Source: an uncultured Gammaproteobacteria bacterium
GTDB lineage: Bacteria; Pseudomonadota; Gammaproteobacteria; Arenicellales; Poriferihabitantaceae
NCBI GenBank assembly: GCA_937992195.1
Contig: CALKKV010000024.1
Span: 37,942 to 101,941 of the forward strand
DNA length: 64,000 nt
Reading direction: 5' to 3'
Positions 45,029-54,947 of this stretch are shown here, one piece after another (the stretch's first letter is position 1; every line of letters starts with the position of its first letter). The translations under genes and the position numbers were made by a program. The notes below the pieces were generated by a model. The model was not told the DNA's origin, made no database searches, and saw only the letters and a list, made by a program, of their open reading frames with translations.

Positions 45029-45796
45029 ATGTATAAAGATCCTCCGGTCTACGATTTACTTAACCCGAGTGGAAGCAGCTCTCTCATGATTGCCTGCGAT
45101 CATGGGGGCAATAGCCTGCCAATAGATGAACCGGGTTTGGTGGCAGACCCGAAACTAATGGAGCTGCATATTGCCTATGATATTGGAGCGCGACAAGTAG
45201 CAAAGTTGCTTTCCGAGAAATTTGATGCGGTCGCGCTGATTGCCAATTTTTCGCGCCTGTTGGTAGATTTAAATCGTTATCCGGGTGATCCGGCGCAAAT
45301 GCCATTGGTGAGCGACGGTCATCGAATTCCTGGGAACGAGGGTTTGGACCAACAGCGGCTGGACGCGCGCCTGAATCAGTACTTTTTCCCCTACCACCAG
45401 CAGCACGCGGGATTAGTGGAGCAGATGAAGAATCGATTTGTTCAGCCGCTGATACTGTCGATTCATAGCTTTACCCCGAGAATGCAAGGCAAGCCCCGAC
45501 CCTGGCATTTTGGTGTGCTTTGGGATGAAGATGAATCGTTGGCGATGAAGCTAATCGCTGCTTTGACTGAAAGAGTCAATAAGGAACAGCCTCCGCTTGT
45601 TATTGGTGATAACCAGCCATATTCAGCTTTTGAACCTAAAGGCTATGCGATCACAGAGCATGCGGCAAAAAAAGGTGTAGAAATGGCATTGATCGAGATT
45701 CGCCAGGATCTATTGCTTTCTTCTGGCGGCAGAGAATGGGCCGCGGAAATTATTTATGATTCGATTTCTCCACTGCTCAATAGTCAACTCTTGTGA
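45029..45796 (+). CDS. N-formylglutamate amidohydrolase family protein
   Basis: A 255-residue protein with SLMIACDHGGNSLPIDE (zinc-binding Asp/His), DIGARQVAKLLSEKFDA, ANFSRLLVDLNRYPGD, LSIHSFTPRM and ALIEIRQDLL, all diagnostic for the family. Known members hydrolyse N-formylglutamate in histidine breakdown, but no hut genes are here, so the substrate may differ. Confidence 0.85.
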   Translation: MYKDPPVYDLLNPSGSSSLMIACDHGGNSLPIDEPGLVADPKLMELHIAYDIGARQVAKLLSEKFDAVALIANFSRLLVDLNRYPGDPAQMPLVSDGHRIPGNEGLDQQRLDARLNQYFFPYHQQHAGLVEQMKNRFVQPLILSIHSFTPRMQGKPRPWHFGVLWDEDESLAMKLIAALTERVNKEQPPLVIGDNQPYSAFEPKGYAITEHAAKKGVEMALIEIRQDLLLSSGGREWAAEIIYDSISPLLNSQLL

Positions 45797-45815
45797 TTCG
45801 ACTTCGGGAATTTGA

Positions 45816-46487
45816 ATGCAATTAATCATTGGAAACTATAACTATTCAAGCTGGTCAATGCGTCCGTGGCTGTTTGTCGAGTATCACCGGCTGCCAGTCG
45901 AGGTGTTAAAGATGCACCTTGGTTCTGAAGCATTGTTATCCAAACTTGATCAGCATTTTTCAGATCGCAAGGTGCCGCTTTTAATCACGGACACCGCAGA
46001 GGTGTGGGATTCTTTGGCAATACTTGATTTCCTTGGAGAGCACTATCCGCAAACGAAACCATGGCCAATCGAGTCAGAAGCAAGGGCCGTTGCGCGTTCG
46101 GTAAGTGCAGAAATGCATTCCAGCTTTAACGCCCTGAGAGCCGAAGTGCCAATGAATTGCAGGCGTTACTATCCAGGGCTTGAATTGAGTCATAGCGCGC
46201 AAAAGGAGGTGCAAAGAATTATGGAAATCTGGTCATACTGCCGGGATAGATTTGGGGCTGGTGGCCCGTGGTTATTTGGGTCCTTTACCATTGCCGATGC
46301 GATGTACGCTCCGGTAGTTATGCGTTTTCGAAGCGTCGATATTGAAATGTCAGACGATATTAAGGCGTATTGTGAAACAGTCAATCACAGCACCGCAGTA
46401 AAGGAATGGATTGATAGGGCTTTGAATGAGCCAGAGAAAATCGAAGCCGCTGAGCTCGATTTGCCCTCGCAGGTATTGAACAGCTAG
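45816..46487 (+). CDS. glutathione S-transferase family protein
   Basis: A 223-residue protein with the thioredoxin-like N-terminal domain (NYNYSSWSMRPWLFVEY, with catalytic Ser candidates), a cis-Pro in KVPLLI, DSLAILDFLGEHYP, and a C-terminal helical domain with FTIADAMYAPVVMRF. It lies 19 bases after the amidohydrolase and probably in its operon. Substrate unknown. Confidence 0.88.
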   Translation: MQLIIGNYNYSSWSMRPWLFVEYHRLPVEVLKMHLGSEALLSKLDQHFSDRKVPLLITDTAEVWDSLAILDFLGEHYPQTKPWPIESEARAVARSVSAEMHSSFNALRAEVPMNCRRYYPGLELSHSAQKEVQRIMEIWSYCRDRFGAGGPWLFGSFTIADAMYAPVVMRFRSVDIEMSDDIKAYCETVNHSTAVKEWIDRALNEPEKIEAAELDLPSQVLNS

Positions 46488-46614
46488 CGCTTCAGATGGT
46501 TCATTTTCTGCTACCCGGCTTTTCTGTTGTTCAATCAGTTTTGACTAAACTTTTCAGGGGTGTCCTAAGTTAGAATCACAGCTCTGATTACTTTAAGAAG
46601 AGCGCTATTCGATC

Positions 46615-47688
46615 GTGGCTGGCAATACATTTGGGAAAAATTTCAGCGTGACCACTTTTGGTGAAAGCCATGGGGCTGGATTGGGCGCGATCGTGGACGG
46701 ATGTCCCCCTGGAATCGAGTTGTCTGCAGAGGATATGCAGGTTGATTTGGATCGTCGCAAACCCGGCCAGTCGAAATACACTACTCAGCGCAAAGAAGCT
46801 GATCAAGTTGAAATTTTGTCTGGGGTATTTGAAGGGGTAACGACCGGTACACCGATTGGATTGTTGATTCGAAATACTGACCAAAAATCGAAAGACTACA
46901 GCAAGATCAAAGATCGCTTTCGACCCGGTCATGCTGACTTCACCTATCAAAAGAAGTACGGAATTCGTGATTATCGCGGAGGCGGCCGATCCTCAGCTCG
47001 GGAGACTGCGCTGCGGGTTGCTGCAGGTGCGATTGCAAAAAAGTATCTGGGTCAGGCCTACGGCACGCAAATTCGGGCTTGTGTCTATCAGATTGGAAAG
47101 ATCGCAGTGGAGCAGAAAGACTGGTCTGTCGTGAATGACAATCCATTTTTTGTAGCCGATAGCTCGGCGCTACCTGCGCTTGAGGATTTGATTAAATCCA
47201 TCCGTAAGCAGGGTGATTCCATTGGAGCCGGTGTGTTGGTTGAGGCATTATCTGTGCCAGTTGGACTTGGAGAGCCGGTTTTTGATCGATTAGATGCTGA
47301 TATTGCAAAGGCAATGATGAGTATTAATGCAGCGAAAGGCGTTGAGATTGGCGCTGGATTTGATTGTATTGCGCAAACTGGATCTGAACATCGTGATGTC
47401 ATTACGCCGGAGGGCTTTGTGGGCAATCAGGCTGGCGGGGTATTGGGAGGCATATCCAGCGGCCAAGACATTGTGGCCAGAGTAGCGTTTAAGCCAACCT
47501 CGAGCATTCTGGTATCGGGAAAAACAGTAAATCTGGAAAACGAGGAAGTCGATGTCTCCACCCCAGGGCGACATGATCCATGCGTAGGGATTCGCGCAGT
47601 GCCGATCGTTGAAGCAATGATGGCGCTGGTCCTGATGGACCATGTTTTAAGGGATCGTGCCCAGACTGGCAGCTCCACAGAGCGTTAA
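46615..47688 (+). CDS. aroC: chorismate synthase
   Basis: A 357-residue FMN-dependent enzyme: [19 protein letters not shown] near 17, [23 protein letters not shown] near 107, and [22 protein letters not shown] at the C-terminus. It makes chorismate from EPSP for aromatic amino acids. The start is GTG 46615, giving the family start xAGNTFGK. It feeds the trpD and trpBA reactions encoded elsewhere in the window. Confidence 0.95.
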   Translation: MAGNTFGKNFSVTTFGESHGAGLGAIVDGCPPGIELSAEDMQVDLDRRKPGQSKYTTQRKEADQVEILSGVFEGVTTGTPIGLLIRNTDQKSKDYSKIKDRFRPGHADFTYQKKYGIRDYRGGGRSSARETALRVAAGAIAKKYLGQAYGTQIRACVYQIGKIAVEQKDWSVVNDNPFFVADSSALPALEDLIKSIRKQGDSIGAGVLVEALSVPVGLGEPVFDRLDADIAKAMMSINAAKGVEIGAGFDCIAQTGSEHRDVITPEGFVGNQAGGVLGGISSGQDIVARVAFKPTSSILVSGKTVNLENEEVDVSTPGRHDPCVGIRAVPIVEAMMALVLMDHVLRDRAQTGSSTER

Positions 47689-47775
47689 ATCCAGCGTATA
47701 TCTTACTTTTATGGCCGTCATAGCGAGGGTGCAATGTGCTATTATCGCGCCCCGTTTTTTTACCGCCAGTGACTA

Positions 47776-49179
47776 ATGGATTCTCAGACTCTCTACGACA
47801 AGCTTTGGCAGCAGCACGTTGTCCATACTGAAGAAGATGGGACTTCTCTGATCTATATCGATCGACATTTGGTGCATGAAGTCACCTCGCCCCAAGCGTT
47901 TGAGGGACTGCATCTGGCAGGGCGTAAACCTTGGCGCAGTGACAGCATGCTAGCGGTGCCTGATCACAATGTACCGACTACTACTGATGGTGCTGGGATA
48001 GACGACCCTATATCTCGGCTGCAGGTTACGACTCTAGGACAAAACTGCGAACATTTTGGCATTACGGAGTTTGGAATGTCAGATCCGCGACAGGGTATTG
48101 TTCATGTCATCGGCCCGGAACAAGGGGCAACTCTGCCCGGTATGACTATTGTTTGCGGTGATTCTCATACTTCCACCCACGGTGCTTTTGGTGCTTTAGC
48201 CTTTGGAATAGGTACATCTGAAGTAGAACATGTGATGGCGACCCAATGCCTGATTCAACGCAAATCTAAAAATATGCGTGTCTGGATCGATGGAGAATTG
48301 CGCACCGGTGTCACGGCAAAAGATGTGGTGCTCGCTGTAATTGGAGAGATTGGAACGGCTGGAGGCACAGGATATGCAATGGAATTTGCAGGCCCGGTTA
48401 TTGAAGCGCTGTCAATGGAGTCTCGTATGACTATCTGCAATATGGCGATTGAGGCTGGTGCGCGTTCCGGAATGATTGCAGCCGACCAAACCACGATTGA
48501 CTACATAAAAGGCCGACCTGGCGCACCAAAGGGCGAAATGTGGGAGCAGGCGGTAAACTACTGGGGTGATCTGCATAGTGATAGCGATGCGGTTTTCGAC
48601 CATGAAGTACGTATCGATGGCAGTACGATTTCACCACAGGTAACCTGGGGCACGTCTCCGGAAATGGTGGTAGATATCGATAGTAATGTCCCCAATCCAG
48701 CAGATATTGATGATCCTGTTGCGCGGGATGGTGTGGCCCGCGCCCTGGAATACATGGGGCTGGAGCCGGGGATAGAGATTCGTCAGATTCAACCTGATTT
48801 GGTGTTTATCGGTTCATGCACCAACAGCAGGATAGAAGATTTACGCCAGGCAGCGGATGTTGTTAAAGGTCGTAAAGTGGCGGCAACTATTAAGCAAGCG
48901 CTGGTTGTTCCAGGTTCGGGTTTAGTTAAACGCCAGGCCGAAGAGGAGGGCTTGCACCAGGTTTTTATCGATGCCGGCTTTGAATGGCGTAATCCTGGGT
49001 GTTCGATGTGTCTGGCTATGAATGCCGACCGTTTAGAACCTGGTGAGCGCTGCGCTTCAACTTCTAATCGCAATTTTGAAGGTCGACAGGGGCAGGGAGG
49101 CAGGACTCATCTGGTCTCCCCTGCGATGGCCGCTGCGGCAGCGGTTGCGGGCCATTTTACCTCTCCCGAGGATTTGTAG
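47776..49179 (+). CDS. leuC: 3-isopropylmalate dehydratase large subunit
   Basis: A 467-residue aconitase-family enzyme with the [4Fe-4S] cysteines in GSCTNSR and [11 protein letters not shown], and [28 protein letters not shown] in the N-terminal part. With LeuD it isomerises isopropylmalate in leucine synthesis. An extended -10 like TGCTATTAT (47738-47745) lies 30 bases before the ATG. The stop directly abuts the leuD ATG. Confidence 0.95.
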   Translation: MDSQTLYDKLWQQHVVHTEEDGTSLIYIDRHLVHEVTSPQAFEGLHLAGRKPWRSDSMLAVPDHNVPTTTDGAGIDDPISRLQVTTLGQNCEHFGITEFGMSDPRQGIVHVIGPEQGATLPGMTIVCGDSHTSTHGAFGALAFGIGTSEVEHVMATQCLIQRKSKNMRVWIDGELRTGVTAKDVVLAVIGEIGTAGGTGYAMEFAGPVIEALSMESRMTICNMAIEAGARSGMIAADQTTIDYIKGRPGAPKGEMWEQAVNYWGDLHSDSDAVFDHEVRIDGSTISPQVTWGTSPEMVVDIDSNVPNPADIDDPVARDGVARALEYMGLEPGIEIRQIQPDLVFIGSCTNSRIEDLRQAADVVKGRKVAATIKQALVVPGSGLVKRQAEEEGLHQVFIDAGFEWRNPGCSMCLAMNADRLEPGERCASTSNRNFEGRQGQGGRTHLVSPAMAAAAAVAGHFTSPEDL

Positions 49180-49815
49180 ATGGAGGCATTTACCGAGTTA
49201 AACGGGATTGTGGCGCCGATGGACCGCGCAAATGTCGATACCGACGCAATAATCCCAAAACAGTTTCTTAAGTCGATCAAACGCTCCGGATTTGGCCCAA
49301 ATTTGTTCGATGAATGGCGATATTTAGACCAAGGAGAGCCTGGCCAGGATAACGCTGGAAGGCCTTTAAATACGGCATTTGTGTTGAATTTGCCGCGTTA
49401 TCAGGGCGCTTCGATCTTGCTTGCAAGAGAGAATTTCGGCTGTGGCTCTTCCAGAGAGCATGCCCCCTGGGCGCTGCTCGATTTTGGCTTCCGCTGTATT
49501 ATTGCACCAAGTTTCGCTGACATTTTTTTTAATAACTGTTTCAAAAATGCTATATTACCTGTTGTTTTAAATGACAAAATAGTAGATGATCTGTTCTCCC
49601 GAGTAGCGGAGGTCGAAGGATACGCTCTTTCGATCAACCTACCGGAGCAGACGATCACCACGCCTGACGGTGATCACATAGATTTTGACGTAGAGGATTT
49701 TCGGAAATATTGTCTTATTAATGGTCTGGATGACATTGGTTTGACGCTGGAGAAATCTGACGCGATCAAGGAATACGAACTCCGCCGGAAAACCGAAGCA
49801 CCATGGTTGTTTTAG
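49180..49815 (+). CDS. leuD: 3-isopropylmalate dehydratase small subunit
   Basis: A 211-residue swivelling-domain subunit: [43 protein letters not shown], and [18 protein letters not shown]. It pairs with LeuC. leuB and asd, which commonly follow before fimV in pseudomonads, are absent; fimV comes next after 101 bases. Confidence 0.95.
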   Translation: MEAFTELNGIVAPMDRANVDTDAIIPKQFLKSIKRSGFGPNLFDEWRYLDQGEPGQDNAGRPLNTAFVLNLPRYQGASILLARENFGCGSSREHAPWALLDFGFRCIIAPSFADIFFNNCFKNAILPVVLNDKIVDDLFSRVAEVEGYALSINLPEQTITTPDGDHIDFDVEDFRKYCLINGLDDIGLTLEKSDAIKEYELRRKTEAPWLF

Positions 49816-49916
49816 AGCGGAGCTAACCAAGCCGATAGGACACTGCAAAGGGGAGATAGGGGCATTTTGTATACTTCTTATCCGATCGGTTCAGATAACA
49901 AAACCATAGAATCAAC

Positions 49917-52916
49917 ATGCGTAAATTGACTCCATTGGTTGCGGCATCAAGCTTCGCAACATTGTTAGCAACTATTCCTCAAACCGGATTCGCTCTGGGA
50001 TTGGGAAAACTGAGTGTCGATTCTGACCTCGGTGAACCACTACAGCTCGTTATTGAGCTCGACTCGGTGTCGGCGGCTGAAGCGGAAACTCTGGATGTTA
50101 CGTTGGGAAGTCGTGCTGACTTTACCCGCGCAAATATCGAGTATCCAGTTTTGGGTGAACAACTTGAGTTCGAACTCGTTAAAGGTGATAACGGTCGGTA
50201 CCAGGTGTTAATAACCACAGCTGACCCAATCCAAGAGGCGTACATACACTTTTTAGTGAATGCGACCTGGTCGGGCGGTACAGCTGTACGTGAGTACACT
50301 GCGTTACTCGATCCACCACTCTACAGCGGCAACAACACAACAACTGTGAATCTGGCGGGTGATTCATCTACTTCAACAAGTAGTGATCAGTCGCAACAGC
50401 CTGCTACCGGTAGTTCCACTTCTAGCAGCAGTGAAACTAGCCAAGGAGCTTCTGCCGGTGACAGAATTACCGTTAGTCGAGGTGATACGCTGTCTCAGAT
50501 CGTATCTGGTATGAGTAAACCGGGAGACGTTAATTATTATCAGGCACTTGAAGCGGTTTATCGCAAAAACCCGAGCGCCTTTATCGACTCTAATATGAAC
50601 CTCCTGCGCTCTGGTGCGACCCTGGAAGTTCCAAGTTTTGATGAGATGCGTGCGATATCACGTAGCGAATCTATCGCCTCTTTTAGTGAGCAGCTTGAGC
50701 GCTTTAATGAGTACAAAGGGGTGGTAGCCCAGCAGCAAGAAGAAGATTCAAGCGAGTCGCTGGACGAGTTAATAGATGAATCAGAAACTGTTGCGGAAGA
50801 AGCCGAAGAAGTTGAAGAAGTCGCAGCATTGCTCGAAGAAGATTCAATTGAGGATCTTTTGCAAGAAGCTGAGCTTGAGGCCGCTGACCTTCAGGCGGAT
50901 ATTGACGATGCGACTGAATTAACTGAGCCAACATTGACGGTTGGTCAGGATTCCGGCACAGACGCTCTAGCAGAAACAGAAGATAATGCGGCACAAATTG
51001 AAGCTTTAAAAGCGCAATTGCAGCAGTTAGAAGAATCTTCACTTGCCGACACCGAAGAGGGTGCTGCTGTAATTGAAGGAGCTGAAGAATTGGAATCCGG
51101 ATCGGAGAGACTGTCGACGCTGATCGAAGTTGAAGATACCAATCTAGCTAACTTACAAAATAATCTGGACGGCGATGCGTCTGAGCAAGATCTCGCTGAT
51201 CCTGAATCAGGTGAAGATCTGCAGGAAAATCTCGAAACCGAAATTGCTTCGTTAGACGAGAATGCAATTGATTCATCAGAAGAAGCAGCAGACGACATTC
51301 TCGCTTCTCTCAACCAAGGTGTGGATAATCTTACTGATAGCGCGTCTGATATCCTTGGAATCGATGACAACAGCACTGAAGCTGAGGCGAGCGTAGAAGA
51401 ACAAGTTGCCATTGAAGCGGAAGAAAATATTGACCCTGTCGAAGATGATGAGGAAGAAGTTGCGGCGGTAGCAGCTGTTCCTGAAAGCGATACATCTGGT
51501 ACAGAAGGTGGTGGCACCGATACTACTGAAGCAAATGTAGATGATAGCGGCAACGTGATCGAGTCAACAGTTAGGCAAGTTTCTAACAATAGTTTGATTG
51601 ATTCTGTGAAAGGAATTTTTTCTTCCTTGCCTGATCACGCTTTAAAAATTGGAGCTGGACTTCTTGCCCTGCTCGCAGGTCTATTTTTCTGGCAGAGACA
51701 AAGAACCCAGCGCGAATATGATGCCAGCATGCTGGACATCGAGACAGAGGAAGTTTCTCTAAACTCTGAAGCGTCGGTCCAGCGTATGAGCGACGCATCG
51801 GGCATCGATCTTGCTAGCGCAAACGATAGTGCACTTGAGTTAACCATTGGTGGTGGAATGTCTTACTTGAGTGAGCAAGGCATCACTGGCGTCAATGAAG
51901 AAGAGAACGAAGTGATCAAGGCAGGTGCTGTTGATCCTCTGGCTGAAGCTGACGTCTACCTTGCATACGATCGCGACGAGCAGGCTATACAGGTGTTGAA
52001 AGAAGCGTTCGAAGAAACACCAGAGCGAGGGGAATTGGCGGAGAAGCTTCTTGAGATTTATCACAAGCAGGATGATCGAAGGGCTTTTGATGCACTGGCA
52101 TCAGATCTGCAAAGCAAGCAAAGCTCCACCGAGAATCTAAACTGGGAGCGGGTTGTATCAATGGGCCGTGAAGTTAGCCCTGATAACGCTATGTATTCTG
52201 GTGATGGTGCGCCCCAGGCGACTGCCTCTGTAAGCGGTGATTCAGAACTGAACCTGGACGATGATGACGACCTGTTGTCCGGTGCGTCAGCGCCACTCGC
52301 TGGCGCGGCAGCTGCAGCTGCGGCAGTTGGAGCGGGATTGTCTGCAAAAGCCGGTAGTTTGGATGTAGATTCTGGAAGTCTGGATATGATGAGTCTTGGC
52401 TCTGATACTAAACAGACAGCTGTAGATGAATTAGAGATGAGCGATCTGGATATTGATCTGGAAGCACCGCAAACACCGGATGCTGTTAGTCCTATTGACG
52501 CTCCGACGCTAAGTCAAATCATTGACGACAAGCTGCCGGGGGGTGATGCAGCTGATGATGTGAGTCTTAGTAGCAGTACTCTTGACCTAAGTCTGGGTAA
52601 CGACGAAGATTCCACGCTAAAGCGAATTGAAGAAGCCTCAAAGATCTCTTCAACTGATGACCTAGGCAAAGAAGATTCTCAATCTCAACAAATTAGCGGC
52701 CTGGAACAGCAATCTATACTGACCGGGATAAGTGACTCGCAAATGAGTCAGCTTGAGCCATACCATGAGTCTGAAACTGCGCTAGAGTTAGCGAAAGCAT
52801 ATATGGAGCTGGGCGAGCAAGAAATCGCTAAAGGCTTTATTGAAGAGGTGCTAAATGAAGGCAGTGAAAAACAAAAAGGAAAAGCGCGGACCCTTATTAA
52901 GGAATTAACAAGTTAG
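49917..52916 (+). CDS. fimV: FimV-like polar hub / peptidoglycan-binding protein
   Basis: A 999-residue protein. It has a signal peptide (about 1-26), the FimV N-terminal domain (LGKLSVDSDLGEPLQLVIEL), a LysM-type module near 183-240 (ITVSRGDTLSQIVSGM), a very acidic, low-complexity region (about 250-560), one membrane helix (576-593, ALKIGAGLLALLAG) and a cytoplasmic tail ending in the FimV C-terminal motif (LELAKAYMELGEQEIAKGFI). FimV organises type IV pili and polar signalling in Pseudomonas and Vibrio. A strong terminator follows. Confidence 0.92.
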   Translation: MRKLTPLVAASSFATLLATIPQTGFALGLGKLSVDSDLGEPLQLVIELDSVSAAEAETLDVTLGSRADFTRANIEYPVLGEQLEFELVKGDNGRYQVLITTADPIQEAYIHFLVNATWSGGTAVREYTALLDPPLYSGNNTTTVNLAGDSSTSTSSDQSQQPATGSSTSSSSETSQGASAGDRITVSRGDTLSQIVSGMSKPGDVNYYQALEAVYRKNPSAFIDSNMNLLRSGATLEVPSFDEMRAISRSESIASFSEQLERFNEYKGVVAQQQEEDSSESLDELIDESETVAEEAEEVEEVAALLEEDSIEDLLQEAELEAADLQADIDDATELTEPTLTVGQDSGTDALAETEDNAAQIEALKAQLQQLEESSLADTEEGAAVIEGAEELESGSERLSTLIEVEDTNLANLQNNLDGDASEQDLADPESGEDLQENLETEIASLDENAIDSSEEAADDILASLNQGVDNLTDSASDILGIDDNSTEAEASVEEQVAIEAEENIDPVEDDEEEVAAVAAVPESDTSGTEGGGTDTTEANVDDSGNVIESTVRQVSNNSLIDSVKGIFSSLPDHALKIGAGLLALLAGLFFWQRQRTQREYDASMLDIETEEVSLNSEASVQRMSDASGIDLASANDSALELTIGGGMSYLSEQGITGVNEEENEVIKAGAVDPLAEADVYLAYDRDEQAIQVLKEAFEETPERGELAEKLLEIYHKQDDRRAFDALASDLQSKQSSTENLNWERVVSMGREVSPDNAMYSGDGAPQATASVSGDSELNLDDDDDLLSGASAPLAGAAAAAAAVGAGLSAKAGSLDVDSGSLDMMSLGSDTKQTAVDELEMSDLDIDLEAPQTPDAVSPIDAPTLSQIIDDKLPGGDAADDVSLSSSTLDLSLGNDEDSTLKRIEEASKISSTDDLGKEDSQSQQISGLEQQSILTGISDSQMSQLEPYHESETALELAKAYMELGEQEIAKGFIEEVLNEGSEKQKGKARTLIKELTS

Positions 52917-52948
52917 CAATTCTGGCTTGATTAGCGCATGCTACACAG

Positions 52949-52976
52949 AAAAAGCGGGCTAAAGCCCGCTTTTTTG
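52949..52976 (+). terminator. rho-independent terminator of fimV
   Basis: AAAAAGCGGGC (52949-52959), loop TAAA, GCCCGCTTTTT (52964-52974), then TGTTTT. The stem is GC-rich with a T-run. The A-rich left side means it may also work from the other strand for the small gene at 53044. Confidence 0.9.
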
Positions 52977-53043
52977 TTTTACATTGTCTGGCATTAACCC
53001 ATCTTCTAAATAGGAGAAGCTTGGTTTGTACCAAAGCATCATC

Positions 53044-53241
53044 TCAATGGTTATAGGCCACCATCACGAGCCCTAACTTTTCTTCAGCAGTGCGGATTGC
53101 TTTAAGCTCATCACGAGTGAGTGAAGCGTATTCTGCAGCAGGTTCTACCGCGACAATGATCTTGCCGAGTTGCTGTTCGAGCTGCTTGATCTCTTCAAGT
53201 TGGGCTGCGTCGACAGTAGCCGGAGCATATTCAGAACTCAT
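53044..53241 (-). CDS. small protein with an internal duplication
   Basis: A 65-residue protein. ATG 53241 is chosen because GGGAG lies seven bases ahead; an in-frame ORF start upstream at 53280 has no site. Two copies of a helix-strand motif can be aligned at period 31: residues 14-31 (QLEEIKQLEQQLGKIIVA) and 45-62 (ELKAIRTAEEKLGLVMVA). No family is recognised. It is a separate unit between fimV and the carbonic-anhydrase-like gene. Confidence 0.7.
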   Translation of the reverse strand: MSSEYAPATVDAAQLEEIKQLEQQLGKIIVAVEPAAEYASLTRDELKAIRTAEEKLGLVMVAYNH

Positions 53242-53326
53242 ATTTAAATCTCCCACAATATCTTGAAATTGTAATTCCAATATATCATGCCAAATTAAAG
53301 CCTACCGTGAAGATGAAATGAGCGGG

Positions 53327-53845
53327 TTAGATCTCTTTAAGTGATTGATACTTCGGGATTTTATCAATATATGACTGTGCCGCATGGTTTAACGCTTCGA
53401 CTTCTTTGTCGCTGAGCTCACGAATTACTTTCGCCGGTGCGCCGATAATCATAGAACGATCAGGGTACTTTTTCCCTTCTGTAACGAGGGCGCCTGCCCC
53501 AACGATACAGTTCTCTCCAATTACTCCACCATTCATAATGGTACTGCCAATTCCGATTAAACTATTGTTGCCAATACTGCAGCCGTGCAGCATGACGCTG
53601 TGACCAACGGTAACGCGGCTTCCAATGGTGACAGGATATCCCGGGTCGGTGTGTAGTACGGAGTTGTCCTGAACATTAGAGCCTTGGCCAATGTGGATGG
53701 TGTCATTGTCAGCGCGAATCACAACACCAAACCAGACACTGGAAGCCGGCTCCATGATTACTGAACCGATCAAATCGGCACTCGGCGCAATGTAAGTATC
53801 GTTTGCAATGCTGGGAGTTTGTTCGCCGAGTTGATAGATTGTCAT
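53327..53845 (-). CDS. gamma-carbonic-anhydrase-like hexapeptide-repeat protein
   Basis: A 172-residue left-handed beta-helix protein of the YrdA/PaaY type. Hexapeptide turns run from about residue 15 to 135 (for example IGSRVTVGHSVMLHGCSIGN). The zinc His positions are visible in SVLHTDPG, GHSVMLHGC. These proteins are related to Cam but often lack carbonic anhydrase activity. It is 17 bases downstream of sohB on the same strand. Confidence 0.88.
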   Translation of the reverse strand: MTIYQLGEQTPSIANDTYIAPSADLIGSVIMEPASSVWFGVVIRADNDTIHIGQGSNVQDNSVLHTDPGYPVTIGSRVTVGHSVMLHGCSIGNNSLIGIGSTIMNGGVIGENCIVGAGALVTEGKKYPDRSMIIGAPAKVIRELSDKEVEALNHAAQSYIDKIPKYQSLKEI

Positions 53846-53862
53846 AGGAGTGATGAGGAGAC

Positions 53863-54918
53863 TTACATTAAGAAAGGTTTATCAAAATCGCGTATCGCCT
53901 TCTCCTTGATGCTAGCAGCGCCAGAAAACAAATCGGATAGCTTTTCTTGTAACGATCTCTTTCGTTTATATTCAATTTTCAGTAAATCGGCATCTTTTCG
54001 ATTTTGCATCAAATAGTCATCACTGGTTTGCAGTTGATCTACCAAACCAAGCTCCAGTGCTTTTGACCCTAACCAATGCTCTCCAGTGGCGACTTTTTCG
54101 ATATCGAGAGACGGTCGTTGGTCTCTGATAAAATCTTTAAAAAGTTCATGTGTCTCCTCTAATTCAGACTGCATTTTCTCTCTCGCTTTGTCTGTGTTTT
54201 CTCCGAACATGGTCAGAGTGCGTTTGTATTCCCCCGCAGAGAGTTGTTCAAAATCAATCTTGTTATCCTTTAGCAGTCTATGAAGATTCGGTATTTGCGC
54301 GAGAACACCGATAGAGCCAACAATAGAAAAAGGAGCGGCTAGAATTTTATTGGCAACGCATGCCATCATGTAACCGCCGCTTGCAGCGACTTTATCAACC
54401 GCAATGGTTAAAGGAATATTATGCGCGCGAATGCGTTGTAACTGACTTGCAGCGAGTCCATAGCTATGGACCATTCCACCGCCACTTTCTAACCTTAGCA
54501 AGACTTCGTCAGCTTCGGTCGCATTGGTCAAGACTGCGCTTATTTCATGGCGCATCGCCTCGGTATCGCTGGCACGAATATCACCATCAAAGTCGAGCAC
54601 AAAGATTCTTTTCCGATCCGGCTTTTCTTCAGCCTTATTTTTTTTGCTTTCTTTCTTCTCCTTTTTAGCTTCCTGTTTATCTTGTTTTTTCTTCTCTTTC
54701 GCCCGCAGCTTCTGAATAACCGGACTGACTAGAGCATTCTCCAGAGCCTCTTCCATTTGCTCGAATTCTTCGTTTAGCAGCGTGAGTTCAATTTCCGCAT
54801 CGCTGCCTTTTTTTTGTCGCGCCATAGAGGCGAACAGACTGCCAAATACCACTATCAACGCGACAACAATAGTGATCGCCTTGGCCAGAAATAAACCGTA
54901 TTCGCTCAAAAATTCCAT
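53863..54918 (-). CDS. sohB: inner-membrane peptidase SohB
   Basis: A 351-residue S49 protease with an N-terminal membrane helix (about 8-30), a Lys/Glu-rich linker (about 70-105) and the SppA-like domain. The Ser is in VAASGGYMMACVANKI and the Lys in the following KI segment or later GEYKRTL region; LESGGGMVHSYGLAA forms the substrate strand. It cleaves membrane or signal peptides. It lies 29 bases downstream of glnS. Confidence 0.88.
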   Translation of the reverse strand: MEFLSEYGLFLAKAITIVVALIVVFGSLFASMARQKKGSDAEIELTLLNEEFEQMEEALENALVSPVIQKLRAKEKKKQDKQEAKKEKKESKKNKAEEKPDRKRIFVLDFDGDIRASDTEAMRHEISAVLTNATEADEVLLRLESGGGMVHSYGLAASQLQRIRAHNIPLTIAVDKVAASGGYMMACVANKILAAPFSIVGSIGVLAQIPNLHRLLKDNKIDFEQLSAGEYKRTLTMFGENTDKAREKMQSELEETHELFKDFIRDQRPSLDIEKVATGEHWLGSKALELGLVDQLQTSDDYLMQNRKDADLLKIEYKRKRSLQEKLSDLFSGAASIKEKAIRDFDKPFLM

Positions 54919-54947
54919 AGAAAGTAATAAACTGAATTTGTTAAAAG

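Noticed and set aside
50750..51500. Possible repeat array in the acidic middle of fimV
   Set aside because: Low-complexity Glu/Asp/Ala codons, normal for FimV; no regular period could be seen.
50945..51589. 214-codon antisense ORF inside fimV
   Set aside because: Ser-rich mirror of the acidic repeat-like fimV codons; no start signal and no protein-like pattern.
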